From NCBI GenBank assembly GCA_016209345.1, contig JACQWH010000016.1, forward strand, positions 1 to 18,359: a DNA stretch of 18,359 nucleotides, written 5' to 3'. A program made the position numbers and the translations under genes. Shown here in pieces: positions 7,076 through 14,154 of the stretch (its first letter is position 1; each line of letters opens with the position of its first letter). This stretch comes from Candidatus Uhrbacteria bacterium (lineage in GTDB: Bacteria; Patescibacteriota; Patescibacteriia; JACQRZ01). The notes below the pieces were generated by a model. The model was not told where the DNA came from and did no database searches. It worked only from the letters and a program-made list of their open reading frames with translations.

Positions 7076-7724
7076 ACTTGACCACGGATTGTTCATTGTC
7101 TTTGAAGGGGGCGAGGGGAGCGGGAAGACGACCCAGGCGAAGATGCTAGCCGAGCGGCTTACGCAAAAAGGGTACGATATACTCGTGACGAAGCAACCCG
7201 GCGGTGATGAGAGTATTTGCAAAGCCATTCGCGCGCTTGTTTTGGATCCGCAGTATTTTGGCACCGTGTCTTCTCGCGCGGAGTTTTTACTGTTTATGGC
7301 GGACAAGGCCCAGCACATTGATTCTGTCATACAGCCGGCGCTTGCGCGCGGGAAGATCGTGCTTTCTGATCGCTACAGTGCGTCAACGTTTGCGTATCAA
7401 GTAGTTGCGCGCGAGAGCTGTTCGCGCGAGGAGTTTGATTTTGTTGCTCGCTATGCCCTGCAAGGACTCCAGCCGCATCTCACAATATGGCTCGATGTTG
7501 ATCCGGTTGCGGGCATGCAGCGAAATCGCGCCGTGCCTTCGCAGCAGTTGCGATTTGAAAAAGAGACGATTGAATTTCACCGGCGCGTGCGTGAAGGGTA
7601 TGAAGAATATCTCACCAAACACACCGACCCTTCGCGCGTCCTCCGTGTTGACGCTGGTCGATCCATCGACCAAAACCACGCAACCATTATTGAGCGAATG
7701 AAGGAGCTTCTACAAGGGAGATGA
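7056..7724 (+). CDS. tmk: Thymidylate kinase
   Basis: A 222-residue P-loop kinase that phosphorylates dTMP to dTDP for DNA synthesis in the cytoplasm. The Walker A loop is GGEGSGKTT (18-26), the TKQPGG segment (45-50) corresponds to the family's T-R-E-P-G-G dTMP-binding site with a Lys-Gln change, and the LSDRYSAS motif (103-110) carries the catalytic-region DRY. The LID-like segment from RFEKETIEFHRRVREGYEEY is also typical. The length is normal. The gene begins inside the signal peptidase reading frame (20-base overlap), so translation is probably coupled. The next small gene starts 12 bases after the stop. Confidence 0.95.
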   Translation: MAEKINKLDHGLFIVFEGGEGSGKTTQAKMLAERLTQKGYDILVTKQPGGDESICKAIRALVLDPQYFGTVSSRAEFLLFMADKAQHIDSVIQPALARGKIVLSDRYSASTFAYQVVARESCSREEFDFVARYALQGLQPHLTIWLDVDPVAGMQRNRAVPSQQLRFEKETIEFHRRVREGYEEYLTKHTDPSRVLRVDAGRSIDQNHATIIERMKELLQGR

Positions 7725-7736
7725 GGGCACTGCGCT

Positions 7737-7994
7737 ATGGATATCTCACGCCTCTATCTTGTTGCGCATCGACGGTATACTGATCCGCACATTTGCGGAC
7801 AACTTCAGGCGGCCGTTAATGAAGCTATTGTTGACGGTACGTTTTTATCATTTGAACAACACTCTGAACAAGAGTGTTGCGAACTTGAGCTTGCCGATAC
7901 GTTTGATTTGAATAAAAAATTCATCTCGCGATCCATTGTTTTTTCCACCATTCTTTCGGTTTTCACTCTGCCGTTTTTAATCTCGACACTTTGA
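7737..7994 (+). CDS. Small protein of unknown function, coupled to the DUF3800 gene
   Basis: An 85-residue ORF that I do not recognise. The first 60 residues are polar with two adjacent cysteines (EQECCELELAD), and the last 20 are hydrophobic (FSTILSVFTLPFLISTL), possibly one membrane helix or a buried C-terminal helix. GAGGG about 9 bases before the ATG is a fair Shine-Dalgarno site. Its stop overlaps the alternative TTG start of the next gene in a TTGA junction, a sign of translational coupling. Position between tmk and a DUF3800 gene, with no room for other genes, supports it being real. Function cannot be read from the sequence. Confidence 0.5.
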   Translation: MDISRLYLVAHRRYTDPHICGQLQAAVNEAIVDGTFLSFEQHSEQECCELELADTFDLNKKFISRSIVFSTILSVFTLPFLISTL

Positions 7995-7999
7995 GCGAT

Positions 8000-8683
8000 A
8001 TGCAAAAACTCTATTGTTATGTCGACGAATCGGGGCAGGACGATACATCTCGACATTTTATTGTAGTGGTCGTAATGATGACTGGCCATCACGATTCGGT
8101 TCGCGAACAACTCATGAGCATAGAAGAACAAGCTAAAACCTATGGTTTGAAGTGGCATAAAACAAAGCATGATCGTCGCATGCGTTATCTTACACTGGTT
8201 CGCAATGCTGATGTTGGAGCGGGTGCCCTGTATTACGGGATATATAAAAAACCACTTCCGTATTTTTTTCCCATGAGCGAGACATTAGAAAAGGCAATCA
8301 AAAGAACATCTGTGGGCGAGTATACAACAATCGTGTATGTGGATGGAATTGATAAAGCGATAGCAAAGAAGTTAACAAACATTTTGCGCTTTCGCGGCAT
8401 CAAACTAAGTCTTGTAAGAAGCAGAAGAGATGAAAGCGAACCATTGATTCGTTTAGCGGATATGTGGGCTGGATGCATTCGCGGAGCTTTGATGGGTGGG
8501 GAAGAGAGTCTCGCGGCATTCACTCGGGCTCGATACATGGCTATCTTAAGAACATTGACGAGAATCATAAAAACCCCATCGAGATGGAGTTTTTATGAAG
8601 TCCCTTGGCTAGTCATTCGATTTCTCGAGCGACAATTCTCTGCCTTACGGCCAGGCCTTCGCCAAGGATTGATATCATTATAA
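8000..8683 (+). CDS. DUF3800 family protein
   Basis: A 227-residue protein when started at the ATG at 8000. A TTG at 7991 in the same frame overlaps the preceding stop and would add three residues. The N-terminus LYCYVDESG carries the family's hallmark acidic pair (Asp-Glu followed by Ser-Gly), and the C-terminal segment RRDESEPLIRLADMWAGCIRG holds the second conserved set, an Asp and the LADMWAG pattern. The layout of acidic residues around a small-residue C-terminal motif resembles RNase H-like metal sites, so a nuclease role is often suggested for this family but is not established. It is probably co-transcribed with the 85-residue gene upstream. Such genes often lie in mobile or defence contexts. 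Confidence 0.85.
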   Translation: MQKLYCYVDESGQDDTSRHFIVVVVMMTGHHDSVREQLMSIEEQAKTYGLKWHKTKHDRRMRYLTLVRNADVGAGALYYGIYKKPLPYFFPMSETLEKAIKRTSVGEYTTIVYVDGIDKAIAKKLTNILRFRGIKLSLVRSRRDESEPLIRLADMWAGCIRGALMGGEESLAAFTRARYMAILRTLTRIIKTPSRWSFYEVPWLVIRFLERQFSALRPGLRQGLISL

Positions 8684-8737
8684 TGGCATAGTAAAATTAC
8701 CTTGTCAATAGCATCGTAGCATAGCAGGTGTGATTAT

Positions 8738-10438
8738 ATGAAAACATGCGTGCAGTGTAAAAACGAATTTCAGATTTTTGACGAGGATCGGGAATTCTAT
8801 GCGAAAATAAAGGTACCGGAGCCGACATGGTGTCCGGATTGCCGTAATATGCGCCGGTGTGCGGTGCGCAATGAGCGGGTACTCTATATGCGCGCGTGTG
8901 ATCTGTGTAAAAAACAAACACTCTCAACACACCACGCCGACGTGCCGTTCCCGGTGTATTGCACCTCCTGTTGGTGGTCGGACAATTGGGATGCGCTCGA
9001 CTATGGCCGTGAATTTGATTTCTCGCGTCATTTTTTTGAACAGTTCAGCGATCTCACCAATGCCGTTCCCCATAGCGCACTGCTAGCAAAAAATATGGAA
9101 AACAGCCCTTACTGCCAAGATGCGGAAGGACTCAAAGATTCATATTTTGCTATCTGTACTTTTTTCGGACGCAATTTTTTGTACACCTACTGGATCGGAT
9201 GGGCAGAGGATTTGGTCGATTGTAATTTTATCCTTCATAGCGAACGTCTCTATGAGTGTCAAGACGTTCAGAAAAGTTATGGGTGTCGCTATGTCTATAA
9301 TTCGTACGCCATGACGGACTCTTCGTTTTGTTTCGCGTGCTCTGATTGCGTCGACTGCTTCATGTGCGCCAATCTTCGTCATAAGTCGTATTGTATTGAA
9401 AACGTACAGTATACGAAAAAGGAGTATCACGAGAAGATGAAACAGTACACTCTTGGCTCATACAGCATGCGCGAGAAGTTGATAAAAAGGTTTTTTGATT
9501 TTGTTGCTGACTATCCACGGAGGTACGCATTTATGCGTAAGACGGAGGATTCGGTCGGTGATTACCTCGGCGAATGCAAGGATGTATATTGGGGATTTGA
9601 TGTATTCGGGCAAGAAAGGGGACGATATCTGTATGATGCAGGTTTAGGAAAAGATTGCATGGATTTCCTCCAGTTTGGTCTTGATTGCGAGCTTGACTAT
9701 GAAGCTCACGATGGCGGATGGTCATACAACGCGCATTTCGTTACGAGCGCTGCGTATGTGATGAGCTGTGAATATGTTTTTCTCGTACGCGATATACAGG
9801 ATTGTTTCGGATGTTTTGGGTTGCAAAAAAAGCAGTATTGCATTTTCAACAAACAATACAGCAAAGAAGAATACGAAAATCTCCGAAAAAGAATTATTGA
9901 GCACATGAAGCAGACAGGGGAGTATGGAGAGTTTTTTCCCATTCAATATTCGCCATACGCGTATAACGAAACAACGGCACAACAGTGGTATCCCAAAACA
10001 AAGGAGGAGGTGCTGGCAAGAGGGTGGAAATGGCGCGACGACTTGCCGGGAAAATATGATCGACCGACCATTGAGTGGAGTGCCGCTCCCGATGATATCA
10101 AAGACGCACCAGACGATATCATTAAAAATATCTTTGCTTGCACGAAATGTGCAAAAAATTATCGCATTATCAAGCAAGAGTTTGATTTTTACAAATCAAG
10201 GACAATTCCGCTGCCGCGACTCTGCCCGGACTGTCGGTTCTACGAACGGTTTTCACATCGCAATCCGCGAAAATTATGGCACCGTCAGTGCATGTGCGAG
10301 CTATCCCACGAGAGCCATGGCGGCCAGCGATGTCTCGTTGAGTTTGAAACACCCTACGCCCCGCCTGAAGGCCGGGCAATCCTCCAGCGTTCCGAGAAGG
10401 TTTTTTGCGGGTATTGTTACGATCGAACAATCAGCTGA
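8738..10438 (+). CDS. Multi-zinc-ribbon Cys-rich protein of the Patescibacteria type
   Basis: A 566-residue cytoplasmic protein with over 35 cysteines, many in CxxC pairs. N-terminal pairs are C4/C7 with C32/C35 and C54/C57 with C75/C78. A matching C-terminal ribbon is C468/C471 with C496/C499, followed by C518/C520 and C557/C560, each ribbon including the phrase CPDCR. Between them lies a Cys/Tyr/Asp-rich region that contains a duplication: residues 207-237 (DCFMCANLRHKSYC then QYTKKEY) match 356-386 (DCFGCFGLQKKQYC then QYSKEEY). I know this as a recurrent uncharacterised family of Patescibacteria. Zinc binding is inferred from the pairs. The start is the ATG at 8738, no strong Shine-Dalgarno site is seen. 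Its stop overlaps the convergent gene by 8 bases. Confidence 0.85.
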   Translation: MKTCVQCKNEFQIFDEDREFYAKIKVPEPTWCPDCRNMRRCAVRNERVLYMRACDLCKKQTLSTHHADVPFPVYCTSCWWSDNWDALDYGREFDFSRHFFEQFSDLTNAVPHSALLAKNMENSPYCQDAEGLKDSYFAICTFFGRNFLYTYWIGWAEDLVDCNFILHSERLYECQDVQKSYGCRYVYNSYAMTDSSFCFACSDCVDCFMCANLRHKSYCIENVQYTKKEYHEKMKQYTLGSYSMREKLIKRFFDFVADYPRRYAFMRKTEDSVGDYLGECKDVYWGFDVFGQERGRYLYDAGLGKDCMDFLQFGLDCELDYEAHDGGWSYNAHFVTSAAYVMSCEYVFLVRDIQDCFGCFGLQKKQYCIFNKQYSKEEYENLRKRIIEHMKQTGEYGEFFPIQYSPYAYNETTAQQWYPKTKEEVLARGWKWRDDLPGKYDRPTIEWSAAPDDIKDAPDDIIKNIFACTKCAKNYRIIKQEFDFYKSRTIPLPRLCPDCRFYERFSHRNPRKLWHRQCMCELSHESHGGQRCLVEFETPYAPPEGRAILQRSEKVFCGYCYDRTIS

Positions 10439-12170
10439 TGTTCAAGAAATGGGGAATATTTTTGGGGTTGTATCCTTTTGCCATGAAGGGAAAGAGCGCA
10501 ATGGTTTCACGGTTTGGTCCGGCAAGGGTCCAGACAGGAATCAGGCGGCCGCTCAAGAGGCCTTCTGTCGCGGATTGACCAGGCCGATAGAGTTCAATGG
10601 CCCGCTCGCGAAGTGCGTTGATGAGCTTTTTTATATGTTCAGGAATATCGGCAACAATATTATCGAGAGATGAAAAGAATTGGTACTTGGACATAGTCAT
10701 CCAATCATTTGTCGCTGACAGTGTTGACCAATCCGCGCTGCGTAGCTTGTGAACAAGCTCGGGGCTTGGCTGTTCATCGCCATTCTCAATGCGTTCGAAG
10801 AAGAAAACAAGTACAGGATTTCCAACATGTTCACGTCCATCTGCGCCATACAGCGCGCGTACAGCATTCTTCTCTGGCTCTGACATATCGCCTCGTGTTC
10901 GATTGTCTCGAATCATTCCTTCCTCGAAAATGATAACTTCCGAGATTTTCGGACTCCGTGGATCATCGTTAAACGCGCGGGCGGCCGCGTACGGGCCCTT
11001 CTCGCTTCGGGTAATGACAATAACACTTTCATCATGGACGCCATAGGGATATGGTTTCTTTGAGCCATCATCATGATAGTTATGGAGGAATGCAATAAAA
11101 GTGTTTGTGAGGAGAAGAAGCGCGCGTTCTTTACGCTCTTCCTTCCTTCCTTCTGATTTGAGTTCCGGAAATACAGCAGTAAGCTTTTTTTCAATAAGCG
11201 GGAGAGCGTCGTGATACATATCCTGCAGTTTTGTCCAGAGCCGAAGCGTGTCGTGAGCGTACCGGCAAGCAAGATCCATATCAAAAAAATACGTTGAGAG
11301 AAGGGCGCGAATGTGCGGATCATCGAGCAACAGCTGTGTGGAAATAATTTTTCCTTCGCTTGCAAGTTCATGAAGAAGCGGCTCAGTATAACCATGTTGT
11401 ACTACCCGCGCGTCATTGATCACTTCATTTTTTTCAAGACCCATAAACAGAAAACCCGAATGAGGATCAGACGAGGTATGGATTGGGATAACCTGTTTGC
11501 CCGGGTGATTGATAACACAGTATTCGGTCATTGCCTGGTCGATGTGCTTCTTTTTTAATACATTATCGCGGAGGCCATTGTCGGCGGGCGATACGCGGGT
11601 TTTTTCTTGTACGCGGGATCGGGCTGCCGCGCAGCCACCATGGCTATCAAGAATTTCAATGACAACATCTTGCGACGCAAACGCTCGATCAAGCATTTTT
11701 GAAAATTCTCCGCCAGATTGTACAAACAGGGCGTCCCCCGGTTTTTCACTTGGAAGGAAATCAATATCGTTATCTCCTGCTGGTGTACGAAACGACCCCT
11801 CGTGAAGGCCGGCGAGCAATTTAAGGCTTACACGAACATCAATGCAGATTGATCCTTTAGGAATACCGCGCGGATACAACTCTCGTTGCAGCGATTCAGC
11901 ATTTTTGATGTCTTCTGATTGCATCTCCTGAAATCGCGCTTCGCGCGTCGCAAACCATTGTATGAGTTTATAATGCGTCATCGCGTATGCGCGGGGGTCA
12001 CGTTGTGCTTCGCGCAGGCGATCAAGATGAAGACAGGCATTGAGATAGTCGTGTACGAGCTTCTCAAATGATTGCTCAACTTCCGGCAGATCAAGATGTT
12101 CCAAGAGTTCTCGGTAAGCATCTGATGCACATGATGGCTGCGGGGCCGTATCTATTGTATTTTTATTCAT
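10431..12170 (-). CDS. Unknown protein with a beta-carbonic-anhydrase-like zinc signature
   Basis: A 579-residue protein with no family I can name with confidence. Residues about 106-186 carry the pattern of a beta-carbonic anhydrase active site. CIDVR (109-113) matches the C-x-D-x-R zinc and Asp-Arg dyad motif, followed by VSLKLLAGLHEGSFRTPAGD, which resembles the usual hydrophobic stretch and RNAGN. EILDSHGGCAA (172-182) then matches the second motif H-x-x-C (His177, Cys180). Cys109 to His177 is 68 residues, near the 56 of the E. coli enzyme. The rest is long: an N-terminal helical part (1-105) and about 390 residues after the site, including HTSSDPHSGFLFMGLE (231-246) and a C-terminal half without motifs I know. 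A consensus promoter lies upstream at 12191-12219. It converges on the zinc-ribbon gene. Confidence 0.7.
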   Translation of the reverse strand: MNKNTIDTAPQPSCASDAYRELLEHLDLPEVEQSFEKLVHDYLNACLHLDRLREAQRDPRAYAMTHYKLIQWFATREARFQEMQSEDIKNAESLQRELYPRGIPKGSICIDVRVSLKLLAGLHEGSFRTPAGDNDIDFLPSEKPGDALFVQSGGEFSKMLDRAFASQDVVIEILDSHGGCAAARSRVQEKTRVSPADNGLRDNVLKKKHIDQAMTEYCVINHPGKQVIPIHTSSDPHSGFLFMGLEKNEVINDARVVQHGYTEPLLHELASEGKIISTQLLLDDPHIRALLSTYFFDMDLACRYAHDTLRLWTKLQDMYHDALPLIEKKLTAVFPELKSEGRKEERKERALLLLTNTFIAFLHNYHDDGSKKPYPYGVHDESVIVITRSEKGPYAAARAFNDDPRSPKISEVIIFEEGMIRDNRTRGDMSEPEKNAVRALYGADGREHVGNPVLVFFFERIENGDEQPSPELVHKLRSADWSTLSATNDWMTMSKYQFFSSLDNIVADIPEHIKKLINALRERAIELYRPGQSATEGLLSGRLIPVWTLAGPNRETIALFPFMAKGYNPKNIPHFLNIS

Positions 12171-12190
12171 ACATTTTTTAAATTTTCTTC

Positions 12191-12219
12191 ATTTAACGTC
12201 ACTTTTTTCGTCTTGTCAA
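12191..12219 (-). promoter_or_regulatory. Consensus promoter of the 579-residue gene
   Basis: On the minus strand a perfect TTGACA (12219-12214) is followed after 17 bases by TTAAAT (12196-12191), which has four of six -10 bases. Transcription would start near 12184, leaving a leader of only about 14 A/T-rich bases before the ATG at 12170. Confidence 0.6.
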
Positions 12220-12253
12220 TGGCCCCCGCGTTCATTGTCAACGGGAAATAGAA

Positions 12254-12427
12254 ATGTCATATTCCCAGGGAAGTGGAAATGTTCCCTACAGGTATGATTC
12301 AGATGTTGGTTCTGATCCGTATCAAGATGGCATGCCATCGGGTTTTGTTCCCTCGCCCTTGGATAAAGAGAAGGGGCGGGGCAACGGAAGGTTTTTTATT
12401 TTCGAACGGGGAAATAAAACAGAATAA
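12254..12427 (+). CDS. Possible 57-residue protein, unknown
   Basis: An ORF of 57 codons with ATG at 12254 and TAA at 12425-12427. The protein is polar, rich in Gly, Ser, Asp, Tyr and Pro in the first half (YRYDSDVGSDPYQDG) and basic afterwards (DKEKGRGNGR). No domain or membrane segment is visible. GGGAAA stands about 5 bases upstream as a weak ribosome site. It fills part of the gap between divergent genes, but composition alone does not prove it is coding. Confidence 0.35.
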   Translation: MSYSQGSGNVPYRYDSDVGSDPYQDGMPSGFVPSPLDKEKGRGNGRFFIFERGNKTE

Positions 12428-12450
12428 GACCCCGTAGAATCTCTGGTATA

Positions 12451-12479
12451 TTTACATCTTGATATTTTTTCTGTACCAT
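12451..12479 (+). promoter_or_regulatory. Promoter candidate of the 75-residue gene
   Basis: TTTACA (12451-12456) and TACCAT (12474-12479) are separated by 17 bases, with five of six and four of six consensus matches. Transcription would start near 12486, just before the strong Shine-Dalgarno site. Confidence 0.4.
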
Positions 12480-12495
12480 TTTCGTATTCTGCCGG

Positions 12496-12503
12496 AAGGA
12501 GGT
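12496..12503 (+). promoter_or_regulatory. Strong Shine-Dalgarno site that fixes the start at 12510
   Basis: AAGGAGGT is a full anti-16S match, placed 6 bases before the ATG at 12510. It rules out the upstream in-frame ATG at 12459. It is the only near-perfect Shine-Dalgarno site I see in the window. Confidence 0.8.
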
Positions 12504-12509
12504 ACTTCG

Positions 12510-12737
12510 ATGCCGACGCACAAAGTTCGGCGTTCGGTTCGCGAACGCGCCCAGCGCGTCCGTGAAAAAATCCGCCTGGTCGAGGCGGGAATTCTCCCCG
12601 AAGGATTCGAGGAGGAAGTCGACCGTGCGCTTCGTCGAAAGACGAACGCGGGCCGCGACAGAGCGCTCGACTCGGTCGAGCACAACGTAGCGGTCTATAA
12701 AATACTGGCAAGGATGCCAAAAAGGGGGTCTGTCTGA
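12510..12737 (+). CDS. Small basic protein of unknown function
   Basis: A 75-residue, highly charged protein starting MPTHKVRRSVRERAQRV. It is almost certainly helical, with Arg/Lys and Glu alternating through residues 5-60, and has no cysteine or membrane segment. The basic N-terminal half could bind nucleic acid, but there is no recognisable motif. Its GC content and use of CGN arginine codons are higher than in the neighbouring intergenic DNA, which agrees with coding. The full Shine-Dalgarno site upstream implies efficient translation. It stands alone: the promoter of the next gene starts about 30 bases after its stop. Confidence 0.72.
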   Translation: MPTHKVRRSVRERAQRVREKIRLVEAGILPEGFEEEVDRALRRKTNAGRDRALDSVEHNVAVYKILARMPKRGSV

Positions 12738-12757
12738 TATGGCGGACCTCCTCGATT

Positions 12758-12782
12758 TTTCCTCCTTGCAAAATGGAGGAAA
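12758..12782. other. Perfect 8-bp hairpin overlapping a promoter
   Basis: TTTCCTCC (12758-12765) and GGAGGAAA (12775-12782) pair perfectly around a 9-base loop that contains the -35 box of the riboflavin promoter. No T run follows on the plus strand. It could end transcription of the 75-residue gene weakly, or be a protein binding site that controls the promoter. Confidence 0.5.
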
Positions 12783-12793
12783 TGTGCTATACT
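12766..12793 (+). promoter_or_regulatory. Promoter of the riboflavin kinase-synthase operon
   Basis: TTGCAA (12766-12771) and TATACT (12788-12793) are 16 bases apart, and TGC just before the -10 box makes an extended -10. The predicted start near 12800 gives a leader of about 68 bases. Confidence 0.6.
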
Positions 12794-12806
12794 TACTCTT
12801 ATGAAG

Positions 12807-12861
12807 GTACCCGTACAGGGTGCGCATGTTTTATGTTATAAGCTCTTAATAGGGGCTTTTT
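12807..12861 (+). promoter_or_regulatory. Structured leader of the riboflavin operon
   Basis: Two hairpins can form in the leader: GTACCC with GGGTGC (12807-12823, one G-T pair), and AAGCTC with GGGCTT (12840-12858) followed by a short T run to 12861, like a weak terminator or attenuator. The leader is too short and lacks the conserved blocks of an FMN riboswitch. Regulation through these hairpins is inference. Confidence 0.35.
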
Positions 12862-12867
12862 GTATCT

Positions 12868-13287
12868 ATGGCGCTTCAGCCGGTTTCTATTACTGTGAGC
12901 GGTTTTGTTGAAAAGGGTTTTGCCCAGGCCCGCAGTTCGGGGTATCCGACCGCAAATCTTACGCTGTCAGAACCCCCCGATATTCTCGAGGGTATTTATT
13001 GTGCACGAACAAAACTTCCGGGGAATGACGAATCAATCCCGAGCATTGTATTCTATGGTATTCCTCATTCGCTCCCCGGCGCTGTCCATCCGCGGTTCGA
13101 AGTGCATATTTTTGATAACGATGCTAATCTGTATGGACAGGGGCTCACCGTCGAGCTTGTTGCGTTTGTGCGGGAAAACAAGAAATTTGAAACTATGGAA
13201 CAGCTTCACTCTGCGATTGAAAATGATGTTGCAATCGCTCGCGAATATTTTAAAGAATTAAGCATTCTATGTTTAGCGGAATTATAA
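12868..13287 (+). CDS. ribF: Riboflavin kinase (single-domain flavokinase)
   Basis: A 139-residue protein equal to the flavokinase half of bacterial RibF. It should phosphorylate riboflavin to FMN using ATP. SGFVEKGFAQARSSGYPTAN (11-30) gives the glycine-rich opening and the conserved PTAN metal/ATP motif. FEVHIFD (77-83) contains the expected catalytic Glu78. The C-terminal half YGQGLTVELVAFVRENKKF and the IENDVAIAREYF helix are standard. The adenylyltransferase domain that makes FAD in fused RibF is absent, so FAD must come from another enzyme or from uptake. The riboflavin synthase gene starts 19 bases before its stop. The gene symbol is for the homologue, and the standalone form might be named differently. 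Confidence 0.9.
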   Translation: MALQPVSITVSGFVEKGFAQARSSGYPTANLTLSEPPDILEGIYCARTKLPGNDESIPSIVFYGIPHSLPGAVHPRFEVHIFDNDANLYGQGLTVELVAFVRENKKFETMEQLHSAIENDVAIAREYFKELSILCLAEL

Positions 13288-13853
13288 AGAATATCGGAAC
13301 AGTAGCACGCGCGACGAAGAAGGCGGGCGGAGTTGAATACAAGATCGCTCACACCATGAAGCGGAAATGGAAAATCGGCGAGAGCGTTCTTGTCGCTGGC
13401 ATCTGTTCAACGGTTATAAAAAAAACACCGACAACAATCACGGTGTTTCACATGTCCGAGACGCTTGCCAAAACCACATCGGCAGAGTGGAGTAAGGGTA
13501 CGCGCGTAAATATCGAGCCGTCGCTGAAAGTGGGCGAGGATATCTCCGGCCATATCGTGAGCGGCCATATTGACGGCGGTGCGAGAGTGGTGTCAGTAAA
13601 AAAAGAAGGGGAATGCAAGCGATTAACATGGTCACTCTCAAAAGAGCTGGCGAATTATCTCATCCCCAAGGGCTCGGTGGCTGTCGACGGCGTGAGCTTA
13701 ACGGTGGTCGATGCAGGCAAACAATCGTTTTCTGTCGCGCTCATTCCCCATACGCTCAAACACACGACATTGGGCGGTTTGAAGGTCGGAGATAGCGTTA
13801 ACATCGAAGTCGATATGATGGCAAAATACGTTGAAAAGTATATGAGGACGTGA
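13269..13853 (+). CDS. ribE: Riboflavin synthase, alpha chain
   Basis: A 194-residue protein of normal length that makes riboflavin from two molecules of 6,7-dimethyl-8-ribityllumazine. It starts with the diagnostic MFSGII. Two lumazine-binding repeats are visible: residues 1-90, with GESVLVAGICSTVI where most members have a V-C-L-T pattern, and 91-190, with SGHIVSGHIDG (93-103) and GSVAVDGVSLTVV (135-147). Both His of the second-repeat motif, Phe2 and the active-site region Ser are kept. It overlaps riboflavin kinase by 19 bases. The other pathway genes (ribA, ribB, ribD, ribH) are not in the window. The Ser-Thr instead of Leu-Thr in the first repeat is a mild deviation. Confidence 0.92.
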   Translation: MFSGIIKNIGTVARATKKAGGVEYKIAHTMKRKWKIGESVLVAGICSTVIKKTPTTITVFHMSETLAKTTSAEWSKGTRVNIEPSLKVGEDISGHIVSGHIDGGARVVSVKKEGECKRLTWSLSKELANYLIPKGSVAVDGVSLTVVDAGKQSFSVALIPHTLKHTTLGGLKVGDSVNIEVDMMAKYVEKYMRT

Positions 13854-13882
13854 TTGACACGATAGAAAAATAAGCATAGTAT
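13854..13882 (+). promoter_or_regulatory. Consensus promoter of hicBA
   Basis: A perfect TTGACA (13854-13859), 17 bases, then TAGTAT (13877-13882). The expected transcription start, about seven bases after the -10 box, falls at 13888-13891, essentially on the hicB ATG. It starts at the base after the riboflavin synthase stop codon. Confidence 0.65.
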
Positions 13883-13890
13883 TGAGTTAT

Positions 13891-14148
13891 ATGGAAAAAA
13901 AGATATTAAATTATCTTGTTGTTTTAGAGCCGGATACGAGAAGCGGTACAAACGAACCGTGCCATGCGGTGTACTGTCCGCTGCTTGGTCTTTCTGATAG
14001 TGGAGATACTATTGAAGATGCGCTGAAAAATATGCAAGCGCTCATCGAATTTCATTTGAAAAGTTTACAAAAAGAGAATGAGCCGCTTCCCATTGAAGAG
14101 TCAGGAAAGAGCATGGTTGCAACCGTGCAGGTTGCGCTTGGGGTATAA
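13891..14148 (+). CDS. hicB: HicB-family antitoxin
   Basis: An 85-residue protein whose sequence LNYLVVLEPDTRSGTNEPCHAVYCPLLG is the start of the partly degraded RNase H fold of HicB antitoxins. It is followed by LSDSGDTIEDALKNMQALIEFHL, the typical family helix. The usual order in the pair is seen, with the toxin six bases downstream. The protein should bind HicA and block it. There is no added C-terminal DNA-binding domain (it ends at ATVQVALGV), so how the operon is repressed is not clear. I start at ATG 13891, because the TTG at 13882 lies inside the -10 box. Confidence 0.88.
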   Translation: MEKKILNYLVVLEPDTRSGTNEPCHAVYCPLLGLSDSGDTIEDALKNMQALIEFHLKSLQKENEPLPIEESGKSMVATVQVALGV

Positions 14149-14154
14149 GAATAT

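Noticed and set aside
9924..10673. Plus-strand ORF of 249 residues across the convergent junction
   Set aside because: It overlaps the zinc-ribbon gene in another frame and the minus-strand gene, and its sequence shows no domain. It is a shadow.
12794..12867. FMN riboswitch upstream of riboflavin kinase
   Set aside because: The leader is about 70 bases, roughly half the needed length, and none of the conserved RFN blocks are present.
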